Below are positions 6,299 to 11,759 of a stretch of 11,759 nt of DNA, piece after piece. The DNA comes from a bacterium (GTDB taxonomy: Bacteria; Desulfobacterota; GWC2-55-46): assembly GCA_004298725.1 (NCBI GenBank), contig SCQA01000276.1:1-11759 (forward strand), read 5' to 3'. The notes beneath the pieces are model-generated. The model worked only from the letters and a program-made list of their open reading frames with translations. It was not told where the DNA came from and did no database searches. Numbering within the stretch: the first letter of the stretch is position 1; every line of letters begins with the position of its first letter. The translations under genes were made by a program, and so were the position numbers.

Positions 6299-7186
6299 TT
6301 ACGCGTAAGCGTGAAGCCCCGGAAGAATGAAGCTGACGCCCCAGTAAAGGAAGATAACGGCCGCAAAACCGGCAACGGACAGGTAAGCCGCCTTTTTGCC
6401 TCTCCACCCTCTTGTTACCCTTGCGTGGAGGTACGCGGCGTAAATAAACCACGTTATCAGCGACCACGTCTCTTTCGGGTCCCAGCTCCAGTACGTGCCC
6501 CACGCGTAGTTCGCCCAAACCGCGCCAGACACTATTCCCACTGCCAAGAACGGAAAACCCCACGCAATGGTTCTGTAGCTAAGCTCGTCAAGAATCTTTG
6601 ACTCCGGGAACGCGTCAAGCAGAAAATTATTACCGCCTTTTTCCTCGGCGCGGTTTTTAAGAAGAAACATGATGCTCAAACCGCATGAAATGGCGAAGCC
6701 GGCGTAACCGATAAAAGTGGTGAATACGTGAAAATCAAGCCAGCCTATGGCGTACTTTTCATAACCTATTTTTGAGAGTAAATCAACCATCCAATGCCAT
6801 TTATTCTGAAGGGCCGGATTCAGCGGCTCCGCGCTTTTGAACTTGTAAGGCAACAGCGACGCCGAAAGCATGGCAAGAAATTCAAACGCCATGACGAAGA
6901 CGCCCATAACCTTAAACTTGTACTTGTACTCCATCGCAATGTAGCCTACGTTCACCGCCCACACGAAAAGCATCATTGATTCATACAGGTTTGAAAACGG
7001 GGCGTGCCCGGACTCTTTCGCCCGCACTATAAGTATCATGGTCGTGGAAAAGAGCGCCACGATTGACATGGCCGTGGCGGTCTGTCCGAGCCATTTTTTC
7101 TTAAAAACCCAGTTGCCCACGTAAAGCAAGGCCGTAAGCAGATAAAAAACAAAAGAGAACGTAAAAAAGAGGAGTGAAAGTATCAT
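6299..7186 (-). CDS. ccsB: CcsB/CcsA-family heme handling protein (WWD domain), System II cytochrome c synthase subunit
   Basis: This integral membrane protein exports heme and, with ResB, ligates it to apocytochrome c. The 295-residue length with about eight hydrophobic helices fits the ResC/CcsA family. The hallmark WWD segment is at about 224-241 (WANYAWGTYWSWDPKETW), where heme is presented on the outer face. Candidate heme-ligand histidines flank it: His153 (DFHVFTTFIGYA), His254 (AYLHAR) and His292 near the C-terminus. His61 lies in GHAPFSNLYESM, a conserved segment of the family. The start is ATG 7186 with GGAG (7194-7197) 7 bases upstream. It lies 23 bases after resB, as one transcription unit. 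The family is named CcsA, ResC or CcsB depending on the organism, so the symbol follows common annotation for stand-alone copies. Confidence 0.93.
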   Translation of the reverse strand: MILSLLFFTFSFVFYLLTALLYVGNWVFKKKWLGQTATAMSIVALFSTTMILIVRAKESGHAPFSNLYESMMLFVWAVNVGYIAMEYKYKFKVMGVFVMAFEFLAMLSASLLPYKFKSAEPLNPALQNKWHWMVDLLSKIGYEKYAIGWLDFHVFTTFIGYAGFAISCGLSIMFLLKNRAEEKGGNNFLLDAFPESKILDELSYRTIAWGFPFLAVGIVSGAVWANYAWGTYWSWDPKETWSLITWFIYAAYLHARVTRGWRGKKAAYLSVAGFAAVIFLYWGVSFILPGLHAYA

Positions 7187-7209
7187 TATTTTTCTCCGTA
7201 AAGCCCGTG

Positions 7210-8619
7210 TTAGCTCTTTGAGCCGGAATTATTGACGCCGTCCGCTATATCCTGAAGCTCCTTCTCGAACAGGAGGTTGTTCTTGTTGATTATGCCGCCA
7301 AACTTCACCTGGCATGAGCCGCCCGTTTCGCTGATGTTTACCCACACCTTTCTATGGAATACAAAGAACGCGAAAAAGAACCCTATGCCCATTACTATGG
7401 ACCCTGCCCAAACTATGTTGGTGCCAGGGTCGTTGTTAAGGGATACTCCCGAATACATTATGCCACGATAACCCGTTAAAACCAAGTCCTTATCAGACGT
7501 CGGAAGCGCCTGAAACACGCCCGGATATTTAAGAAGCAGAAGGGCTTCCTTCACCTGCTTGCCGTTTTCGTATATTTCAAGCCCTACGGCAGGGTTATTG
7601 GGGTCCTGAGACTGGGAAAAGACCGTCTTAGTCTGCTCGTCTATGCCGAGGTCCGCCGAATACGCCACAAGCTTCATTGAATATTTTGTGCCCGGTACGG
7701 GGAGCATTTCATCCCATTTTATAGTAATCGGCTCGCCTATGGCTTCGCCGGTTTTCCTGTTGACTATACCTATGCCCGCCTCTTCTATTTTACTCCATGA
7801 CTGCCCGTAGCTTGACTGATAAAAACGCACGCCCTTGTAATAAAGCGGCTCGTTAACCCATATCTGCTTCGTGAGAACGTCCTTGCCGTTTTCAACCACC
7901 GTCAGCATGCTGTTAAACTGCCTTATCTGGCCGGATTCATAATAATCTATCCAGAACTTGTCAAGCCTGACTTTAAACTCGTTGTAAGGCACGTCAACGG
8001 TATCACCCACGTTTATTATCTTAAAATCTTTATACCCTGAAAAACTGCCTACGATTGCGCCAAGCAGAATAAGAAGCAGACTTATATGAGTAAAGTCGGA
8101 ACCAAGACGGCCAATAGCCCCTTTCCACGCGTACATGCCAAGCGAGCCGTCGCCGTCGTACTCTACTACGTTAAACTTCTTTTTTTTCAGCGCTGAAAGC
8201 ACCCTTTCCTTGGCCGCGCTCTTGCCGCCGGAAAAGTTTACGCTGTGATTTTGCGAGCAGTTTTCGATAATCCGCGTGAAGCTTTGGGGGTCGTACTTTG
8301 ACGGCTTGTGCTTAAGAAGAGACTTCCATTTGGGAGGAAACCTTTCAAAGGTGCAGACTATAATATTAAGCGTGAGCAGAGCCAGAAGAAAGAGAAACCA
8401 CTTGGCGTGGTACATGTCGTACAGGCGAAGCGTCTTTATGACTTTTGCCCACGTCGCGCCGTAGCGCGCCACGTACATGGGCCATTGCTGATTCTGCTCA
8501 ATCACCGTGCCTATTATGGACACTACCGCAAGCGTAATAAGAACGCCGAGCGTAAGTTTAAGTGAATTAAAGAAGTACCAGAGCTTGTTTTTATACCAGA
8601 TTTTTTCGCCTGTTGCCAC
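7210..8619 (-). CDS. resB: ResB/Ccs1, System II cytochrome c synthase subunit
   Basis: ResB partners the WWD protein in the heme export and ligation complex. The 469-residue layout matches the family: three helices in the N-terminal part (about 20-40, 73-91, 176-196), a large periplasmic domain (about 200-400) and a fourth helix (about 405-425). Recognisable segments are the N-terminal SLKLTLGVLITLAVVSIIGT, the FTHISLLLILLGAIVGS helix with His178, and WVNEPLYYKGVRFYQSSYG in the periplasmic domain. A polar cytoplasmic tail follows the last helix. The start is GTG 8619, with GAGGT ending 5 bases upstream; there is no nearby in-frame ATG. It lies 187 bases after the TPR gene. That gap has only weak hairpins (for example TTGCG at 8655 with CGCAA at 8683), and I cannot tell whether a separate promoter sits there. 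Confidence 0.93.
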   Translation of the reverse strand: MATGEKIWYKNKLWYFFNSLKLTLGVLITLAVVSIIGTVIEQNQQWPMYVARYGATWAKVIKTLRLYDMYHAKWFLFLLALLTLNIIVCTFERFPPKWKSLLKHKPSKYDPQSFTRIIENCSQNHSVNFSGGKSAAKERVLSALKKKKFNVVEYDGDGSLGMYAWKGAIGRLGSDFTHISLLLILLGAIVGSFSGYKDFKIINVGDTVDVPYNEFKVRLDKFWIDYYESGQIRQFNSMLTVVENGKDVLTKQIWVNEPLYYKGVRFYQSSYGQSWSKIEEAGIGIVNRKTGEAIGEPITIKWDEMLPVPGTKYSMKLVAYSADLGIDEQTKTVFSQSQDPNNPAVGLEIYENGKQVKEALLLLKYPGVFQALPTSDKDLVLTGYRGIMYSGVSLNNDPGTNIVWAGSIVMGIGFFFAFFVFHRKVWVNISETGGSCQVKFGGIINKNNLLFEKELQDIADGVNNSGSKS

Positions 8620-8806
8620 GCCAACCTCGCTTAATTTATTTATTATTCGGCTTATTGCGCGGCCTTAATGCCGCCGTACGCAAACCGCCATCAATATTAG
8701 GCTTATGACGTTGCGGTATGTACGGCTCCGGCCCTTATGCGACAAATGCGGCATTTTTAACCGGCTTGCTAACTATTACGTCCGCACAGCAGACCTTAGG
8801 CAGTTG

Positions 8807-9361
8807 CTACTTTGGAGTTTTCGCCAGATACTCGGCGGCCGCCTTGCCGCCCTGACTCTCCGGATCAAGCGCCTTTGTCTTTTCCCACGCCAGCCGCGCG
8901 CCCTTTAAATCGTTCATGCCGTAAGCAAGTATAAACCCTTTTGTAAGCCACATCTTCTGGTTATACTGGTTTCTCTTTAGCCCTTCTTCGATATAGCCAA
9001 GCCCTTCAGCGGATTTGCCGAGGTAATGTAGCGCCAGCCCTATCTCTTTATACGCATCGGCATTATCCGGTTTTATGGCAATGACTTTTTTGTAATACTC
9101 GGCGGCAGTATCAAACTGCTTCATATCAAAATAAATATCCGCAAGGGTGAAGAGCGCTTCAGTGTCCTTAGGATTATTCTTAATCTTGCCGTTGAGGTCG
9201 GATATAATTCCGGCATGATTGACCGGCGCGCTTGCCGAAACGTTCTCGCCCTGCGAATAATTTTTGTCGCCCGACCTTGAACCCAGCAAGTACCCTCCAA
9301 CCGCCGCTATCACGACAATTACAACGACTATTACCCAGACTATACTGTTTTTGTTCTGCAA
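8807..9361 (-). CDS. Membrane-anchored TPR protein, possible cytochrome c maturation accessory (CcmH/CycH-like)
   Basis: A 184-residue protein with an N-terminal anchor (about 8-27), a Ser/Gly/Asn-rich linker (28-50) and three or so TPR units (about 53-64, 67-100 and 101-134, then a looser repeat 135-168). LFTLADIYFDMKQFDTAAEYYKKVIAIKPDN is a textbook TPR pair. In System I the periplasmic TPR domain of CcmH/CcmI holds apocytochromes. A similar holdase role here is inferred from position between the PCYCGC lipoprotein (26 bases upstream) and resB. The start is TTG at 9361, fixed by GGAGGG placed 6 bases upstream. The nearby ATG (9365) is in another frame and hits a stop after 8 codons. Confidence 0.8.
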   Translation of the reverse strand: MQNKNSIVWVIVVVIVVIAAVGGYLLGSRSGDKNYSQGENVSASAPVNHAGIISDLNGKIKNNPKDTEALFTLADIYFDMKQFDTAAEYYKKVIAIKPDNADAYKEIGLALHYLGKSAEGLGYIEEGLKRNQYNQKMWLTKGFILAYGMNDLKGARLAWEKTKALDPESQGGKAAAEYLAKTPK

Positions 9362-9387
9362 AGCATTACCCTCCGATATTCAACGGA

Positions 9388-9795
9388 TTAATGGCGCATG
9401 TTAGCGTATCTGGCGTCAACCGCTTTTCTAATGGCAAGAACGTCCTTGCCCTGCCTGTGCATCTCATAGGCAATGAACGCCTCGTCCATGCAGATGTCGC
9501 AATGTTTGGCGTGCTCGTCAACGTAACAGGTGAGAAGGCTCTTGTGGCCGAAGTGTTTTTTGCATTCGCAGTAGCAATGAAGGCTGTCAAGTATTTCAGG
9601 AATTTCTCTGGCTATTCTGTACGCGTCGGCGATCTGACCGGTAAAATTCTCAGGCGCGAGGGTCTGCCTTGTTTCACCGCCGCGAAGCTCCTTCGGGTCG
9701 GTAACTTCAGCGGACTGCTTCTGGCATGACGTAATCGCGGCAACCGCTATGAAAGCAAACAAAACCAAAATAAGCGAAACAGACCTTTTACACAC
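9388..9795 (-). CDS. PCYCGC-motif lipoprotein, probable metal- or heme-related periplasmic protein
   Basis: A 135-residue lipoprotein: basic N-terminus, hydrophobic stretch (LILVLFAFIAVA) and lipobox ITSC with Cys24. The mature part carries HCYCECKKHFGHKSLLTCYV (Cys74, 76, 78, 90), then HAKHCDICMDEA (Cys99, 102). This is the layout I know from the PCYCGC family (CYC.C, GHK, C-F/Y-V, C..C), whose function is not established. The usual leading Pro is His here. The six cysteines and several histidines suggest metal binding, which is inference. The start is GTG at 9795, with GAGGAG 10 bases upstream. A TTG at 9804 lies only 1 base from that SD and is less likely. It is the first gene of the unit that continues into the TPR protein, resB and ccsB. 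Confidence 0.82.
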   Translation of the reverse strand: MCKRSVSLILVLFAFIAVAAITSCQKQSAEVTDPKELRGGETRQTLAPENFTGQIADAYRIAREIPEILDSLHCYCECKKHFGHKSLLTCYVDEHAKHCDICMDEAFIAYEMHRQGKDVLAIRKAVDARYANMRH

Positions 9796-9840
9796 TTTAT
9801 ACAAACTCCTCTCTAAATATACAAAAGACTGCCCTTAGCC

Positions 9841-9867
9841 GCGCGCATAAGCATGATAACAGCGCGC
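9841..9867. repeat. GC-rich 6-bp inverted repeat in leader of the PCYCGC gene
   Basis: GCGCGC at 9841-9846 can pair with GCGCGC at 9862-9867 across 15 bases. It lies between the predicted promoter and the SD of the lipoprotein gene, so it would sit in the mRNA leader. The stem is short, and no riboswitch class is recognised. Confidence 0.3.
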
Positions 9868-9875
9868 CTATATAC

Positions 9876-9904
9876 ATCATAGCAGAGTATCAGATTAGCA
9901 TTAA
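9876..9904 (-). promoter_or_regulatory. Candidate extended -10 promoter for the cytochrome c maturation unit
   Basis: On the - strand an extended -10 (TGC then TATGAT, 9876-9884) matches consensus at 5 of 6 positions plus the TG. The -35 at 17 bases (TTAATG, 9899-9904) is poor, as is usual for extended -10 promoters. A T-rich tract lies just upstream. The leader would be about 75 bases. Confidence 0.4.
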
Positions 9905-9943
9905 AAAAAAATTAACATAATATTAGGAATTGTAAACCTTGAT

Positions 9944-9964
9944 AAAAACGGTTTAGAACCGTTT
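9944..9964 (-). terminator. Second tandem terminator-like hairpin after rnfB
   Basis: AAACGGTT (9946-9953) and AACCGTTT (9957-9964) form a perfect 8-bp stem with a 3-base loop. Read on the - strand, the stem runs directly into TTTTT. It sits 148 bases past the rnfB stop, just upstream of the next promoter. Confidence 0.45.
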
Positions 9965-9979
9965 AGCTGGATGGCGCAT

Positions 9980-10005
9980 AAAAAACGAAAACCGCTACGG
10001 CTTTC
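9980..10005 (-). terminator. Intrinsic terminator-like hairpin after rnfB
   Basis: Bases 9987-9994 pair with 9998-10005 (one A-C mismatch, 3-base loop). On the - strand the stem is followed by one G and six T (9980-9985). This fits an intrinsic terminator for the rnf operon, 107 bases after the rnfB stop. The remainder of 9796-10111 holds no gene I can support. Confidence 0.55.
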
Positions 10006-10111
10006 CATGAAGCTAAAGAACAAACGCGGCGTTTTCAACTTCCGCCGCCCTGCCGTTATGAAAAGACCGATATCCGGAATTTAAATTTAACAACATATTA
10101 TCGCTGTTGTC

Positions 10112-10969
10112 TTAACCGGCGCGGCGCGCCAGCGTTGCCGTGAAGTTTTGCTTTGTACTGCCTGACTCCACGTCAAAAAGTATGCACTTGGTCGGGCATC
10201 TTCCTGTTGACTCGGCGTTTTGGGGGGCTAAATCGTAGTTTACGGTCGCAAGATTGTCTTTTACAACTATGCCGCCGGACACGGAACAGTCCTTCACGCA
10301 AAGGCCGCAGGCAATGCACGAAACGTCGCACGCCTTTTTAGCCACTGCGCCCTTATCTTTACTGCGGCAATATACAAACAGCTTATGGTCTTCATCATGC
10401 ATCTCTATTATGTTACGCGGGCACGCCCGAGCGCAGGCGCCGCACCCTACGCATTTGTCGTAAAACACAACCGGAAGACCGTTGCCGTTCATGGCCATGG
10501 CGCCGAACTTGCAAGCCTCGACGCATTCTCCGTAACCAAGGCAACTGTACGAGCAGACCTTCTCTGCGCCGGTAAGGTTGGCGGCGGTGCAACTCAAATC
10601 GCCTGTATAACGCGCCTGACGCCTTGCTTCAATGTTACCGCCCCTGCAAAGCACCACCGCGAGCTTTCTTTTATGGCCGGACGCGTCGACTCCAAGGTAC
10701 GCCGCAAGCCCCTTGGCCACGGCACTGCCGCCTGCCACGCAGGAATTAGGCGGCGCATCTCCCTTGGCAAGCGCCTCGGCAAGCATTCTGCAACCCGGGT
10801 AGCCGCACCCGCCGCAGTTCGTATTGGGCAGTATCCCCGCAAGAGCCTCTATGCGAGGGTCGTCAACAACCTTGAATTTGCTGTCCGCGAACGCAAGAAA
10901 AATGGCAAGCACGGCGCCTATAATGCCCATGCTTAACGCTGAAATTAATATAAGACCGCCCATGCTCAT
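10112..10969 (-). CDS. rnfB: RnfB, iron-sulfur subunit of the Rnf complex (long form)
   Basis: RnfB accepts electrons from reduced ferredoxin and passes them into the membrane complex that reduces NAD+ and pumps Na+ or H+. The 285-residue protein has one N-terminal membrane helix (about 5-28). NCGGCGYPGC plus Cys77 (Cys52, 55, 60, 77) forms the conserved first [4Fe-4S] motif. Further motifs are Cys139-143-149-153 (CSYSCLGYGECVEAC), Cys173-176-179-183 (CVGCGACARAC) and Cys214-218-221-224-228 (CDVSCIACGLCVKDC), with extra cysteines at 108, 127, 201, 258 and 262. Enterobacterial RnfB is near 190 residues; this length and cysteine content match the longer form of clostridial-type Rnf. The start is ATG 10969, with AGGGGG 12 bases upstream inside the end of rnfA. 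A second ATG two codons in is possible. Confidence 0.95.
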   Translation of the reverse strand: MSMGGLILISALSMGIIGAVLAIFLAFADSKFKVVDDPRIEALAGILPNTNCGGCGYPGCRMLAEALAKGDAPPNSCVAGGSAVAKGLAAYLGVDASGHKRKLAVVLCRGGNIEARRQARYTGDLSCTAANLTGAEKVCSYSCLGYGECVEACKFGAMAMNGNGLPVVFYDKCVGCGACARACPRNIIEMHDEDHKLFVYCRSKDKGAVAKKACDVSCIACGLCVKDCSVSGGIVVKDNLATVNYDLAPQNAESTGRCPTKCILFDVESGSTKQNFTATLARRAG

Positions 10970-10978
10970 GTGTCTTCG

Positions 10979-11557
10979 CTACCCCCTTATAAGACCGGCA
11001 AACCCCATGAACGCAAGGGCCATCATTCCGGCTATTATAAGCGTTACCGAAATACCCTGAAAGGGTTTTGGAATGTCCGCGAATTCAAGCTCTTCCCTGA
11101 TGCCTGACATAAGAACTATGGCTATGGTGAAACCGACGCCGGTGGCGAAGCCGAAGACGACGCTTTCAACAAAACCGTAATTTCTGAGAACCATAAATAG
11201 CGCGAGGCCAAGCACGGCGCAGTTCGTGGTTATAAGCGGCAGATATATGCCAAGGGCGCGGTAAAGCGCCGGAGACGACTTTCTTATGTACATCTCGACA
11301 AGCTGAACAAGCGCGGCTATGGCGATGATGAACGCGACGAATTCCAAAAACGGCACATTGAACTTTACAAGTATGTAAGTATATATCGGCCATGTGACAG
11401 CCGCGGTAAGCGTCATGACGAACGTCGTGGCAAGCCCCATGTTAACGGCGTTTTCAGTCTTGTTTGAAACGCCCACGAAAGGACATATGCCCAAAAAGTA
11501 GGTCAGCACGAAGTTGTTTATTACCGACGCTGAAATGAATATCATTAAAAGCTTCAT
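10979..11557 (-). CDS. rnfA: RnfA, membrane subunit of the Rnf complex
   Basis: RnfA and RnfE form a symmetric pair of membrane subunits in the Rnf ferredoxin:NAD+ oxidoreductase. The 192-residue length is typical. Six hydrophobic helices are visible. Cys25 in FLGICPFVGVSNK and Cys113 in LPLITTNCAVLG sit in the half-membrane helices that, in solved Rnf/Nqr structures, hold a shared [2Fe-2S] cluster with RnfE. The start is ATG 11557, with GGGG 7 bases upstream. A longer frame exists upstream, but it overlaps rnfE and has no family similarity. The ATGA overlap with the rnfE stop (11554-11557) indicates translational coupling. The order E-A-B matches the canonical rnfCDGEAB operon. Confidence 0.95.
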   Translation of the reverse strand: MKLLMIFISASVINNFVLTYFLGICPFVGVSNKTENAVNMGLATTFVMTLTAAVTWPIYTYILVKFNVPFLEFVAFIIAIAALVQLVEMYIRKSSPALYRALGIYLPLITTNCAVLGLALFMVLRNYGFVESVVFGFATGVGFTIAIVLMSGIREELEFADIPKPFQGISVTLIIAGMMALAFMGFAGLIRG

Positions 11558-11759
11558 GACATTTCCCCGCTCTGTTTTGCGGCTTTCCTGCTTGATATGT
11601 AATTGACCCCTGCTATAAAGCAACCGAACACTATAAACGCGCCGGCCGGAAGTATCATGACTATCCACGGCTCGAACCATTCGCCGAGCAATTTAAAATC
11701 AAAGATGGAGCCGAAACCGAGAAGCTCCCTGACGACGCCCATTGACATAAGGCTGAGCG
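11554..11759 (-). CDS. rnfE: RnfE, membrane subunit of the Rnf complex (C-terminal part, cut by right edge)
   Basis: The frame is open to the right edge and ends at the TGA 11554-11556. About 67 residues remain: VVRELLGFGSIFDFKLL, then EPWIVMILPAGAFIVFGCFIAGVNY, then a polar tail. The (V)RE.LG.G..F segment and the LP.GAF....... helix are the C-terminal signature of RnfE/NqrD proteins. Position directly upstream of rnfA with a 4-base overlap supports RnfE rather than the sodium-pumping quinone reductase subunit. The internal ATG at 11748 is not a start, because the frame and family similarity run past it. The rest of the operon (rnfG, D, C) would lie beyond the window. Confidence 0.85.
   Translation of the reverse strand, partial: LSLMSMGVVRELLGFGSIFDFKLLGEWFEPWIVMILPAGAFIVFGCFIAGVNYISSRKAAKQSGEMS

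Noticed and set aside
6138..6563. 141-codon - strand frame overlapping the ccsB 3' end, and the + strand frame 6227-6601
   Set aside because: Both overlap the certain WWD-encoding region of ccsB and the 6208-6242 hairpin, and their products look like frame shadows.
11558..11680. N-terminal extension of rnfA by 41 codons
   Set aside because: It lies inside rnfE in another frame. The family start MKLL... is at 11557 with its own SD and an ATGA overlap.

Overview
The window reads as a piece of a bacterial chromosome, probably from a diderm (Gram-negative), anaerobic or low-oxygen respiratory organism. It carries lipoprotein signal peptides, a TPR lipoprotein, System II (ResB/CcsB) cytochrome c maturation genes and an Rnf ferredoxin:NAD+ oxidoreductase operon. 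This mix is common in uncultured Nitrospirota and Desulfobacterota-type lineages. The phylum is an inference and cannot be settled from this sequence alone. GTG and TTG starts are frequent, usually with good Shine-Dalgarno (SD) sequences.

Left part, + strand (1-3796): the 3' end of a TlpA/ResA-like thioredoxin-fold gene enters from the left edge. A decayed stretch (215-1340) follows. It holds a short coiled-coil ORF on the - strand and the remains of a LuxR-type regulator that has lost its N-terminal half and carries a one-base frameshift inside the helix-turn-helix (HTH). The two remnants meet head to head at a perfect 10-bp inverted repeat. A good sigma70-type promoter, overlapping the end of the LuxR relic, then precedes a 786-residue TPR lipoprotein with an unrecognised C-terminal half.

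Middle (3797-4125): a convergent intergenic region with four different palindromes in a row. They look like the REP-type dispersed repeats found between convergent genes in many bacteria.

Right part, all on the - strand (4126-11759). In the direction of transcription, the first unit is rnfE (partial), rnfA and rnfB, ending at two tandem intrinsic-terminator-like hairpins. The second unit is a PCYCGC-type lipoprotein, a membrane-anchored TPR protein, resB and ccsB, ending near a strong hairpin. The third unit is a TlpA/ResA-like thiol oxidoreductase, ccdA and a glutaredoxin-like protein with two CxxC motifs.

The second and third units together form a near-complete System II cytochrome c maturation pathway. 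ResB/CcsB deliver and ligate heme, CcdA carries electrons across the membrane, and the TlpA/ResA-like protein keeps apocytochrome cysteines reduced. The PCYCGC lipoprotein and TPR protein are probable accessory factors. Rnf next door supplies energy coupling through ferredoxin. The most unusual items are the double-CxxC glutaredoxin-like protein, the PCYCGC lipoprotein heading a maturation operon, the LuxR relic with its junction hairpin, and the palindrome cluster. I found no CRISPR array, tRNA, rRNA, transposase or clear new defence system.
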